From assembly GCA_936450465.1 (NCBI GenBank), contig OW388292.1:13039756-13103755 (forward strand): a stretch of DNA of 64,000 nucleotides, given 5' to 3'. The notes under the pieces were generated by a model. It saw only the letters and a list, made by a program, of their open reading frames with translations. It ran no database searches and had not been told where the DNA came from. Of this stretch, positions 8,201-18,430 are shown in pieces (within the stretch, counting starts at the first letter, position 1; the number at the start of each line of letters is the position of its first letter). A program made the position numbers and the translations under genes. Origin of the DNA: Gibbula magus (taxonomy: Eukaryota; Mollusca; Gastropoda; Trochida; Trochidae).

Positions 8201-11186
8201 AGCGCTTCTTCATTTCCTTTCGAGCATCCAGCACTTCTTAAAAGCCCGTTGAGCATCCAGCGCTTCTTTACGTCCTCTCGGACATCCAGTGCTTCTTTGT
8301 GTCCCTTAAGCATCCATCGTTTCTTCATGTCCTCTCGAACATCCAGTGCTTCTTTGTGTTCTCTCTAGCATCCATCGCTTCTTCGTGTTCTCTCGAACAT
8401 CCAGAGCTTCTTAATGTCCTCTCGAACATCCAGCACTTCTTCTTGTCCTCTCGAGCATCCAGCACCTCTTCATTTCCTCTCGAGCATCACTCACTTCTGC
8501 ATGTCCTCTCGAGCATCACTCACTTCTGCATGTCCTCTCGAGCATCCAGCACTTCTTCATGTCCTCTCGAGCATCCAGCGCTTCTTCATGCCTTCTAAAA
8601 ACTCCATCGCTTCTTCATGACCTCTCCAACATCCAGTGCTTCTTTGTGTCCTCTCGAGCATCCCTCGCTTCTTCGTGTCCCCTCGAGCATCCAGCGCATC
8701 TTCATGTCCTCTCGAGCATCCAGCACCTCTTCATTTCCGCTCGAGTAACCATCGCCTATTCATGCCCTCTCGAAACTCCAGCGCTTCTTCATGCCATCTC
8801 GAGCATCGAGCACTTCTTCATGTCCTCTCGAGCATCCAGCACTTCTTCATGCCTTCTCGAGCATCCATCGCTTCTTCATGTCCTCTCGAGCATCCAGTAC
8901 TTCTTTGTGTTCTCTCGAGAATCCCTCGCTTCTTTGTGTTCTCTCGAGCATCCAGCGCTTCTTCATGTCCTCTCGAGCATCCAACGCTTCTTCATGTCCT
9001 CTCGAGCATCCAGCGCTTCTTTACGTCCTCTCGAGCATCCAGCGCTTCTTCATGCCCTCTCGAGCATCAAGCGCTTCTCCATGCCTTCTCGAGCATCCAA
9101 CGCTTCTTCATGTCCTCTGAAGCAGCCAGCATTTCTTCATGTCCTCTCGAGCATCCAGCACTTCTTCGTGTCCTCTCGAGCATCCATCGCTTCTTCATGT
9201 CCTCTCGAGCATCCAGCGCTTCTTCATGCCTTCTCCAAAATCCAGTGCTTCTTTGTGTTCTCTCTAGCATCCATCGCTTCTTCGTGTTCTTTCGAACATC
9301 CAGAGCTTCTTAATGTCCTCTCGAACATCCAGCACTTCTTCTTGTCCTCTCGAGCATCCAGCACCTCTTCATTTCCTCTCGAGCATCACTCACTTCTGCA
9401 TGTCCTCTCGAGCATCACTCACTTCTGCATGTCCCCTCGAGCATCCAGCACTTCTTCATGTCCTCTCGAGCATCCAGCGCTTCTTCATGCCTTCTAAAAA
9501 CTCCATCGCTTCTTCATGACCTCTCCAACATCCAGTGCTTCTTTGTGTCCTCTCGAGCATCCCTCGCTTCTTCGTGTCCCCTCGAGCATCCAGCGCATCT
9601 TCATGTCCTCTCGAGCATCCAGCACCTCTTCATTTCCGCTCGAGTAACCATCGCCTATTCATGCCCTCTCGAAACTCCAGCGCTTCTTCATGCCCTCTCG
9701 AGCATCGAGCACTTCTTCATGTCCTCTCGAGCATCCAGCACTTTTTCATGCCTTCTCGAGCATCCATCGCTTCTTCATGTCCTCTCGAGCATCCAGTACT
9801 TCTTTGTGTTCTCTCGAGAATCCCTCGCTTCTTTGTGTTCTCTCGAGCATCCAGCGCTTCTTCATGTCCTCTCGAGCATCCAGCGCTTCTTTACGTCATC
9901 TCGAGCATCCAGCGCTTCTTCATGCCCTCTCGAGCATCAAGCGCTTCTCCATGCCTTCTCGAGCATCCAACGCTTCTTCATGTCCTCTGAAGCAGCCAGC
10001 ATTTCTTCATGCATCGAGCATCCAGCACTTCTTCGTGTCCTCTCGAGCATCCATCGCTTCTTCATGTCCTCTCGAGCATCCAGCGCTTCTTCATGCCTTC
10101 TCCAAAATCCAGTGCTTCTTTGTGTCCTCTCGAGAATCCCTCGCTTCTTTGTGTTCTCTCGAGCACCGAGTGCTTCTTCATGTGCTCTCGAGCATTAAGC
10201 ACTTCTTCATGTCCTCTGGAGCATCAAACGCTTCTTCATGTCCTCTCGAGCATCCAGCGCTTCTTCATGTCCTCTCGAGCATCCAGCGCATCTTCATGTC
10301 CTCTCGAGCATCCATTGCTTCTTCACGTCTTCTTGAGCATCCAGCGATTCTTCATGTCCTCTCGATCAGCCAACGCTTCTTCATGCCTTCTCGAGCATCC
10401 AGCACTTCTTCATGTCCTCTCGAGCATCCAGCGCCTCTTCATGTCCTCTCGAGCATCAAGCGCTTCTCCATGCCTTCTCGATCAGCCAGCGCTTCTTCAT
10501 GTCCTCTCGATCAGCCAGCGCTTCTTCACGTCTTCTTGAGCATCCAGCGATTCTTCATGTCCTCTCGATCAGCCAGCGCTTCTTCATGTCCTCTCGAGCA
10601 TCCAGCGCTTCTTCATGTCTTCTCGATCAGCCAGCGCTTCATTGTACCCTCTCGAGCACAGAGCGTTTTGCCTGCCTTACCCGCGACTTGTATATGTATT
10701 GGATTCATCAAGCATATAGCAAGGTTTTCTTCTATTTTTATCCATGTATATCAAGCATATTAAGAACTATGGCGTTTTCTCTTATGCAGTTGATCATGGT
10801 GTGGAGAGTATTGACGTCGAGAGGGATTTAGTTAAAAGTAGTTTGAAGCTTAAAATTAGATTTATTGTTTTATTGTTTCCGATTTCTCCATGTGAATGAG
10901 GCAGTGTCTTACACTTTATCAAACTTATATATTAGCCTTATTTCTAGAACTATTTTTCTTGTTATTTATTTCCTGGGCGTTAATCTTCGTAAACAGAGTC
11001 TTACATGACAGTGTGTTTAAACATAATGCTACCAAATCATTACATCAAACGCTTCGAAATGACGGGAAACTGAACCTGTGATAGTATCATTGCTAACGTT
11101 AAACATAATGACACAAAATCATTAAATTACTTACCAAAGTTCCCAGGAATTATGAACAACATTATGAAGACTAACACTAGCTTCAT
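2112..11186 (-). CDS. Draper/MEGF10-like EGF receptor with cytoplasmic ITAM (7 exons, 282 aa)
   Basis: Spliced minus-strand gene. Exons in coding order are 11186-11135, 6307-6194, 5657-5514, 5408-5268, 5173-5036, 4361-4274 and 2283-2112. All have GT/AG junctions, adjacent phases agree, and the total is 849 bp (282 residues plus stop). The product has a signal peptide (1-17), a short Cys-containing segment (18-56), three 8-Cys EGF-like repeats (about 57-197), a transmembrane helix (about 201-221), a basic stop-transfer WRKR, and a 56-residue tail. The tail holds YTDLVNIEENLYTSL (259-273), which fits the ITAM rule YxxL-x7-YxxL, and YKNV at 279-282, a Grb2-type YxN site. Draper, CED-1 and MEGF10 receptors use EGF arrays and Tyr motifs in engulfment; a role as a phagocytic or recognition receptor is inferred from that resemblance. 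It is much shorter than MEGF10 and I see no EMI domain. Introns contain minisatellites and a SINE. Confidence 0.8.
2564..2860 (-). mobile_element. tRNA-derived SINE with 12-bp target-site duplication
   Basis: Minus-strand reading from about 2848 starts with a tRNA-like head. It has an A-box-like TAGCGCATTGG, a B-box GGTTCGAATCC and an anticodon-loop region CTTCGGA as in Arg-TCG tRNAs, but the anticodon stem no longer pairs. A body follows, then a block containing GTTTAACGCC and TATATCGCGGC that resembles the conserved Nin-DC central domain of invertebrate SINEs (recognised from memory, not searched), and a tail of repeated GGTGA read on the plus strand. The element is flanked by perfect direct repeats GTAAGCAAATGA at 2564-2575 and 2849-2860. 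It sits in the last intron of the ITAM receptor gene. Confidence 0.8.
3065..4219. repeat. 41-bp minisatellite, about 28 copies
   Basis: The tandem unit is 41 bp and begins ATGGTTTGTCGTGGAGTGTG. Copies differ mainly at GAGTGTG versus GATTGTG and at CACCAC versus CACCTC or CAATAC, and these variants are interspersed. Because 41 is not a multiple of three, long stop-free frames appear in three phases on the minus strand; they are artefacts of the repeat. The array fills much of the last intron of the ITAM receptor gene, next to the TM exon. Confidence 0.95.
4274..4361 (-). CDS. Exon 6: transmembrane segment of ITAM receptor
   Basis: The exon begins after TTATTCAG and ends at AAAAG before GTAACG. 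It encodes a Gly-Pro linker, the hydrophobic stretch VFYVGTIVGAFIIIVICALV and the charged WRKR. Start phase (two bases) and end phase (two bases) match the neighbouring exons. Confidence 0.8.
5036..5173 (-). CDS. Exon 5: EGF-like repeat 3
   Basis: One EGF repeat of the 8-Cys type seen in MEGF/Draper proteins, with YGENC and SSCDSSGRC landmarks. It is bounded by an AG acceptor at 5175-5174 and the donor GTACGT. The last loop (HFLWTGLDC) diverges from repeats 1 and 2, which have QTGW there. It is a symmetric phase-1 exon, so it can be duplicated or skipped without a frameshift. Confidence 0.75.
5268..5408 (-). CDS. Exon 4: EGF-like repeat 2
   Basis: An 8-Cys EGF repeat with SYGEDC, SSCDSTTGQCDGGC and QTGWSGLDC. 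Acceptor ATATCAG, donor GTACGT. It is very similar to exons 3 and 5, indicating local exon duplication. It is a symmetric phase-1 exon. Confidence 0.8.
5514..5657 (-). CDS. Exon 3: EGF-like repeat 1
   Basis: An 8-Cys EGF repeat with HYGENC, SSCDSTTGQCDGRC and QTGWTGVDC. Acceptor ATATCAG, donor GTAAGT. The phase-1 boundaries match those of the EGF exons in the neighbouring receptor phosphatase gene. Confidence 0.8.
6194..6307 (-). CDS. Exon 2: short Cys-containing N-terminal segment
   Basis: The acceptor TACTCCAG follows a pyrimidine-rich run and is the only one that keeps phase with the signal exon. The exon encodes about 37 residues starting CSDDVLEDDFQWECNTC, with four cysteines, and ends at the donor GTAGCT. 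I do not recognise a named domain; it may correspond to the Cys-rich N-terminal part found ahead of the EGF array in related molluscan receptors. Confidence 0.6.
6546..7142 (-). other. 198-codon ORF of unknown origin inside intron 1
   Basis: An uninterrupted minus-strand ORF lies in the first intron of the ITAM receptor gene. The product is hydrophilic, rich in Lys, Asn and Tyr, with a basic middle (KRKGNISYKGGKQVGNHRIR) and no membrane segment. An AG acceptor-like site (TTAAAAG) lies directly upstream of the ATG. I do not recognise the family. Its length without stops in AT-rich DNA suggests real or recently lost coding, for example a transposon-derived fragment or a nested gene. No promoter or poly(A) signal supports either. 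Confidence 0.35.
7790..10660. repeat. 29-bp minisatellite with 899-bp higher-order repeat
   Basis: The array has a 29-bp unit around CATGTCCTCTCGAGCATCCA, often with a CTCGAG core. The left edge (about 7790-8230) is degenerate and the centre is homogeneous. Blocks at 8414, 8559, 8636 and 8791 recur at 9313, 9458, 9535 and 9690, each 899 bp later, which is exactly 31 units. Because 29 is not a multiple of three, Ser-rich stop-free frames appear in all plus phases; they are repeat artefacts. The array lies in intron 1 of the ITAM receptor gene. Confidence 0.95.
11135..11186 (-). CDS. Exon 1: signal peptide of ITAM receptor
   Basis: ATG at 11186-11184 opens MKLVLVFIMLFIIPGNF, a Lys followed by a hydrophobic core, typical of a secretory signal peptide. 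It is followed by a strong donor GTAAGT after one base of the next codon. This phase matches exon 2. It was chosen as the start because no upstream in-frame ATG is needed and the peptide is complete. Confidence 0.8.
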
Positions 11187-12559
11187 GTTGGGTACTATCG
11201 CCTCGTCCGATGTGAAAGATGGTATAACATAGCTACATTCGCACAATCATGAAATAACATTTCAGGAAATGTTTTTCCGCACAGGAAATTGAGCAATACT
11301 TCATAGCTAACGCCAACGAATAAATCATAAATAGACCGGGATATTATAGTCGGTCTTATAGGATTATACGAAACAAGTGTCATTCCGATAGTTATCAGAG
11401 CGAAGGTAAACTACCAAGTTACCATTATGGAAAGGTCACGATTTGTTTAACTTGAGTTAGTACATGTATTTCCTACGTATGGGACATTATTGGCCGATAT
11501 CCTACGTAGATAGGACTTATACGTATCTCCTACGTAGGAGATAACTTCTATAAAGCATTGATCACTTTTCCCGCCATGTTCATTCTTGACCATGGGTTGT
11601 GGAGAGACTTAAGCATCTGGCGTTGGTATTTTTCATAATAAATATATCTAAGAGTAATTACTTTGTGTAGAAATTCTAGAAGCAATCTCAACTTTTTAAT
11701 TAAACTATTCATATTTTGTTAACTCGAACGTGTAATAAAGAGGATATCGTCTTTCCCTTTTGTTCTCCCCTAATGTCTCCTTTGTAATTGAAGTGTTAAA
11801 GCGTGTTAAAGTATTTATAATATTATTGCCTTCTTCTATCGACGGTTGTGGAGAAGGTTGTCATCTGCCTTTTGTTATTAATTTGTTCATAATACAGACG
11901 TTCTTATTTAGAAGTCTTACTTCATTTCACTTCATGTAAAATATGATTGATATTTTATGTCATGAAATAAAAACAATTATTAAGAAGTTATTCTGAATAA
12001 TCTATTGATACAACCCTTTTTTTATTCTTCATCAATGAATGATTGTTCTTATTTGATTTCCAACTCCCAAAATGTTACTCAAAGACACTGATGTGATTAC
12101 TTGATACATCTCACATTTGCAAATAACTAGGATGTCGGGATGCATCTGATATTTTTCTTCTGACAGTAATTGGTCAATAATGGCTTCCTGCCTTGAATTA
12201 CAATTCAAAAACAATAATAGAGAGGTATATTTTGAAATTTGAATTACTCCCTTCTGATTGTCAAACTATCCATACACATACTATAATGGTCAACGTAACT
12301 TAGCAATATTGAAAGTTTTGTGATTGATATATCATCAATGTGTAAATGTGTAAATAGGCCAATATTAACATTTCAAAATTTACATATAGCCCTACCTATT
12401 ATTTTTCCAGGATATAACATCTACAATACAATACACAACTTTTACCCTTGACTATTATGAATTTAATGTATAAAACTGTATATGTGATTGCATAACAAAG
12501 GATGGTTGAATTAAGATCATGTACAATTAACAAGCGTTTACGCGCACAATATGCACATA
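11187..12559. other. Upstream region of the ITAM receptor gene
   Basis: No coding sequence is recognised. The first few hundred bases probably contain the promoter and 5' UTR of the ITAM receptor gene. A run of TACGTA-containing motifs lies at 11470-11545 (listed separately). The rest is AT-rich with no clear repeat. Confidence 0.4.
11524..11543. promoter_or_regulatory. Perfect 20-bp palindrome upstream of the ITAM receptor
   Basis: TATCTCCTACGTAGGAGATA is a perfect palindrome centred on TACGTA. Partial copies (TCCTACGTA and CCTACGTAG) lie at about 11471-11510. It is about 340 bp upstream of the ATG, a reasonable place for a dimeric factor site. No factor is assigned. Confidence 0.35.
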
Positions 12560-13625
12560 CATGCGTAAGCTTACTAATGTGCTCGATTTAGTAAACTTAT
12601 TTAATGAATTAGTAAGCTTATTAAATCATTTAGTAAGCTTACTAAATAAAAACGACGTTTTAGCTTACTAAATGAATTCGTAAGCTTACTTATTCATTTA
12701 GTAAGCTTACTAAATCACCTTCGGTTTCATGATTTAGTAAGCTTACTAATTTATTTCCGGTTTTCTGACATTTCAATAAATGACCGCTCCCAAGAACGAT
12801 CAGTCTTATCAGGCTTATTCAGACAAGCGACAGTTTTCGATGAAATAATAATTATATACATGTACAGTGTTCATTTTAGACTGTAGATCACTCAGATAAT
12901 ATTTGAACAAGCACATTAAATAGGGGAGACTGACAAAAACCCGTGTTTAAAATCCGCGGTAACAAGTGGCTCATGTTTGCAAAGGGAGACAACTCTTTGT
13001 CGAACGTTGTAGTGAAGTTTCTGTAACTGTGGTTGCGAACATTGCAACATTGTAAATACTCCGAGGGAGAACATTAGCAGTTAAATGCTGTAAAGCATTG
13101 CTTGGAACGTTGTCCAAAAGTTACTTTACACCACGTTTTACCATGTGAAATTACCCCGCCATTTTACCTCATCGGAGGGAGTAATCATGAATTGGTTTTA
13201 ACTAAATGAATAAGTAAGCTTACTAAGTGAATTATAAGCTTACTACATCGATCGAATACGTAAGCTTACAAAATGAATTAGTAAGCTTACTTAATCGATC
13301 GAATTAGTAAGCTTATTAAAGAACTAGTAAGCTTACTAAATGAATTAGTAAGCTTACTAAATGAACAATTAAGCTTACTAAATGAAAAATTAAGCTTACT
13401 AAATGAATTAGTAATCTTACTAAATGAATAAGTAATCTTACAGAATGAATTAGTAAGCTTATTAAATTAATTAGTTAATTATAATTAATTCATTTAGTAA
13501 GCTTACTTATTCATTTAGTAAGCTTAATTATTCATTTAGTAAGCTTACTTATTCAAAACGAATAAGTAAGCTAACTAAATAGAATTATAAATATATAAAT
13601 AAATAAGCTCACGAAATATATGCCT
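12560..13625. repeat. Palindromic TTTAGTAAGCTTACTAAA repeat clusters
   Basis: Two clusters (about 12580-12755 and 13195-13625) are built from the self-complementary motif TTTAGTAAGCTTACTAAA and variants, well over a dozen copies, flanking a core of about 430 bp without the motif. Nothing in the core looks coding. The arrangement resembles a non-autonomous DNA element with palindromic subterminal repeats, but no target duplication was identified. Confidence 0.6.
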
Positions 13626-14232
13626 GAATTAGTAAACTAACTAAATAGAGATTAAAGTCCCGTTTGGCAACCCATATTGTTGCGTGTAACAAGCTGCTGC
13701 CTCCCGTGATAATTGACAAATATATTAGATGTGTGTTTATATTGAAAGAACAACTTTTGTAATCGTAAGGATTGTTTTACATGTTTTGTGACCTCTGATC
13801 ATGGCAACTTGCATAAACAAGTATCTATTTATGTGCGTGTGTGCATATGCTTTTATCCACATTGTTCAGGATGTTCAGAGATTCCATCAAATGACGTCCT
13901 CCACAGCAAGTGTTAGTCATCGTATACATTAACCCCTGCTACAATAAGGAAGGAAACAGGACTTTGTCACTCGACAAGCCAGCTAAGTTTCGTGCACAGT
14001 TTCTCAGTGACATATGTGTAATCCTAGACAAGACAAGTCATTTATCTGAATAACTGCACAGTTAACATGTAGAACTATTGGTTCTGGTACTCGTCAGGTT
14101 TTTATTTTATATTTTATATGTGGTTTAAATGTTATTCTACTTATATTTTACATGTGGTTTAAATGTTATTCTTTTTAAAACCAGTTGTCAAAGGTCCGTG
14201 TTGTCTAATACGTAAGTGACACACAATAAAAG

Positions 14233-15725
14233 CTCGTCAGAAGCAGTGGTTCTTGAAAAGAAGTCGAAGAAGTTTGAGGCGAACATCGTGACATGTCATT
14301 TCATGCCTGATGAGCTTAGATGTGCGATTATCTATGCTGATTAAAAGTCGAGATCTAAGTAAAGTTTTTTTTTACATTGAAATGATAACATACAAGACGG
14401 CAATAAATTGACTTTTTTAACCGAAAGCGAGAAAACTAGTAGAAAGCGTGCTGATGATATAGATAGTGTTTCATTAACATTATATGAAACTAACCCTTGG
14501 ATTCCTAGGTGGCAAAAGGCTCGATGCGCTGGGTTCACAAACAAGTCCCATTTGCTAATTATAGCACACCAATGGCAGACCATGTTTCTAAATTCCTTGG
14601 CGTAACCAAATAAGGAGGTAAATTATGATTTAAACAATGACCTTGAAGCGAGTGTCAGTGTCGCACATGCTTGACGAAACAGTCCAACTTCGTCTTAATT
14701 GCCTGAAATTGTATTTTATGCTTCTGGCATGAAAGAGCGACATTTGTTCAAATACATTCTAATATTAACTCCTGCCCATACTGTCCACTAGTTCTAAAGA
14801 GAACTTTCATATGACATGAGATCTAACGAGCTCTTTCCAGCGGAGCAGATTTCGCACTGAAATGTCAGAAGTGTTTTTGTCATGTACTGACAATGACAAA
14901 CATTTGCGCATTTTAAAATAAATTGCATACATTAATAATACATAATCAAACATAAATTTAACGTAATAACATGATAGACTTTGGACAACATAATGTGTTG
15001 TTATAGATTGTCAACAAATTTATAATACATATATGCAATGAACAATATACACAGAAAAGGTGAAATAATGCAATAGTGTACTGAAAATTAAGCCTCGGTG
15101 TCATAACGAACGGCAGTCATTGTTGTCCACGTAAACTCCAAGGGGAGGGGCGTGTATAAAAGAAAAGCGCTGATTGGATCTATAGAAAAGCCATAGACAT
15201 TTCTGTGATTGGTAGTTATATTTAACGCGCGTCGAGCCTTTTGCCACCTAGGAATCCAGGGGTTACTTTCAAAGTGAAACGAGCGAAACAAAGTACCCCT
15301 CGTTTCCAGGATGGTATGAGGTATGATGTGAACAAGATGTGAATGCGCATGAAACAACCTGAAAAAACACTGCACATTACCAATCACCATGGACGAATGT
15401 ATTACTAATTGAGATAATGTGGTCTTAGTAGACACAACACTCATTTGTATCAATAAGACTTTAGGCATCTTGAGATGTAGGCACTTTCGGTACAACCCCC
15501 TCAGGGGACCATTCACACACAGTTCTTGGGAGATGGGCAATGACATAAACACACATTGTTCATCCCTTCCAGCATCCCTGGTTCATTGAAGAGAAATTGG
15601 AAAATGCCCACTCATAACATTTCACTATCAAGAGTACAGCGGTTCTTGAGGAGAAGTCGAAAGAGTTAAAAGTATACAGACGACCAACATCAAAAGTCAG
15701 TCTGGCCTTGCAGTCCTGATGAGCT
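14233..15725. mobile_element. Possible element with internal inverted repeats and direct flanks
   Basis: A segment with core CTTGGATTCCTAGGTGGCAA at about 14492-14529 recurs inverted at 15227-15264. Outside these, diverged direct copies of a GGTTCTTGA-AGAAGTCGAA segment (near 14248 and 15630) each precede a CCTGATGAGCTTA motif (near 14307 and 15716). A 154-codon minus ORF between the arms and an 80-codon one over the left arm show no known domain and are probably incidental. A transposable element remnant is the simplest reading; class unknown. Confidence 0.4.
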
Positions 15726-18228
15726 TATACCTATCATACTAAAATATCAACTGGATATACTTGATGATTTCGTTACTTTTTATACCAGAATATGTATTGG
15801 TTAAAACAGAGCATTGAACTCAAATACACAAGCTGTGGGTTTTAGTTTTACATGTACAGACTAAATAAATAGGCTACATTCACATACTATATATACATTC
15901 ACAGATGCAAATTGAAGAAGATTACAGTCAAGCATTCCATTAATATATTAGATTTACAGAATGATGGAATGTGCAAACTATATTCACGGATGGAATTTAC
16001 AGACAATGCAACTTTCACGTATTGCAGTCACATTCTACAATCACAGAATAATCTAACTATATCACATTATCACTTGTGTTTTCAGTGATGTCATTGTATT
16101 GTGGCTTGGTCAACTGATATCTTCTTTCCGTTTATTTCACAAACGCATTATCTACTGTGGGAGCCATAACATAAATCGGTTTATATCTATCCATTCAAAG
16201 ACATGAAACGCATTCCTCCTTTGTAGCAGCTGTTATAAAAGGACCAAGGCAAATCCTTAAGTTAGCAAGGTTTGATGAACACCACATTTGATATACGGCC
16301 TGGAAAACAATTAAACGCGACCAATAGGCAATACACCATTTGAAAAGAGTCCAAATGAAGCGGTAACCGTTAACTTTATTGGAACCATCGTTGTCCGATT
16401 AGCAATTTATTTTTCTTTGAACGTTTGCGATTACTATATACGACAGTAAATTTATATATCATATAATCAGCTGTTTCCCCAAAGTATCTGGTTGTCTGGA
16501 TTGTCATGACCAGTCATCCTCGTGTGGACATCATAGCATAGATGGTCGAAAAAGTTAAGGGGGAATATATCATCTGAAAGCGGTGGAATTATAAAATAGA
16601 ACATTCATCAAATCATAAACAGACAATGCAATATTACCGAAGTTGTCAAGTTTACATATATTACATAATTATTTCAAATGTAGACGCCAGCTGTATCGAA
16701 ATGCTAACATCCACTGAATAGACACGACAAAAACACGACAAAATCATGCGAAAACATATTTATTACAACATTTGAATTTGTCCAATCTATCAAAATAATA
16801 CCACAAAAGTACCAGAATAAAATTACAAGGTCATCTTTAGAGGTACCGTCTGTGTCATTTCCATGGTAAAACATCATTGACTTAACTAGGAACTGAGTAT
16901 GGAGAAATCTAAAACCCCCCAAAAATAAATTTTTCATTACAATGTTCATCACAGTCAAAAGTAAATCAATTTTTCAAATCATTAGCAAAGCAAACCGAAA
17001 ACATTTGTTTATCTTTAAGATTAGAAATTGAAACTATTGATATAATTCATAAAAAGGATTACAGTATTAAAACGGAATAAACTCACTCAGTGCCAAGTTA
17101 AAAGCATGTTATACGATATTTTAATATATGAAACTGTTTGTGTTACATTATTTTTTACAACTTGGAATAAAAGCATAACTCAGGGAAAAGCATCTAGTAT
17201 CCCTAGGAGGTGATGACAGCATGATTGAGGATCACACATGACATTTCAAACTTCTGTCAAACTTTTCTCCTTAAAATAATAGTATAGTCATCGGTACTGT
17301 TGATTTTAGCTAATGGAAAATAGTCAGACGGGAGTTACCTGCCCCTGCTTGAGCATTGCAGCTGAATAGAGTGAACTCCTTTTAATGCATTCAGAATATG
17401 TCGGTTTTTCGCGAGGCGTATAAACTACCCCTGGATATCTCTGCACATTGTGAGGTAACTGCATTTCTTGTAATAACCTTTGAGCAATTCAATATCCAGT
17501 TCAGTTAGGTACTCCAAAATGTCCAAGTTTAATTTGCATAGTTGACATTGCGGGAATCATCCGATTTGTAGCCCAAGACAATTCCAATAGACCACAGAGA
17601 ATTGGAGATGATGAGAATATTGTTTGTTGGTAACTATTCTGCTCCGCTCCCAAAATTAAGATATTCTATGTGCGCCTCAAATTAAAACACGAGGGCTTGA
17701 AACATTTACACGATTGCTTGTTCATCTTTGTATTTAAAACGCATAGTGGTATATACCTCAGATAAAACTCCACCCTTGTTTTCTCCCTGACATACAGCAA
17801 GTAACGTCTTTCCAGGTTAACCAATACAGTATGACAGCAGGAATACAGACTGTGGAATTCGTGACACAACATCCATTGACAAGGGTTAACGCGAAAAAAT
17901 ATGGTCCGATTTTAACCGTTTTCATCCATTCTAATCCTTTAGCTACGCTTTCTATCTTAAATTAAATTTAGAGCTATTATACTTATGTTGTTGATATTCA
18001 GATTCGGTTTATCTCCTTAATATAGACAAATAATATACTTTACAAAATGCAAAATACAGAAAAAAGCAATGTTAAAGGGATTTATATATCGTAAGATATT
18101 TTACAAATACATAAACATTCTCTTTATTTTGATAGAATATATACTCAGGGTTTATTAAGCCAATGAATTAAATAAAATTTCAAATTGAAACAAGTATATT
18201 TCCCTTCATGATAAGAACTCGAGAAAAG
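15726..18228. other. AT-rich stretch with no recognised feature
   Basis: I find no exon with splice signals, no tandem array and no transposon ends here. Short ORFs on both strands look like chance. Confidence 0.5.
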
Positions 18229-18430
18229 TCAGTTATAGTGGGTCAAACGCAGTTGGTTGGTAGCGTCCATACTAAATGTGATCACCATTGGCGTCAAGAA
18301 CTGTGTGACATTGTATCCGCAGAGAGCGAAACAAATCTCTAAATCTGAGGTATTCCACTCTGCAGCTGGCTTGTAGTAAATGTGCAAGTTGCGAGTCTTG
18401 GGTTGTGCGTTACACTGTCTGTCTTGCCAA
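18229..18430 (-). other. Coding-like stretch ending in TGA, family unknown
   Basis: A minus-strand frame of about 60 codons without an ATG runs from about 18430 to a TGA at 18231-18229. It contains IYYKPAAEWNTSDLEICFAL and then CGYNVTQFLTPM, with balanced amino-acid composition unlike its AT-rich surroundings. An AG near 18432 could be an acceptor. A diverged copy of the upstream sequence lies at about 18590-18630. It could be a terminal exon or a decayed gene fragment; I cannot link it to either neighbouring gene. Confidence 0.2.

Noticed and set aside
8299..10831. Several Ser/Leu-rich ORFs of up to 357 codons
   Set aside because: They are phase readings of the 29-bp minisatellite; all three plus frames are open.
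15088..15552. 154-codon minus ORF as a gene
   Set aside because: It runs through an inverted repeat arm, has no recognisable domain and lacks splice partners.
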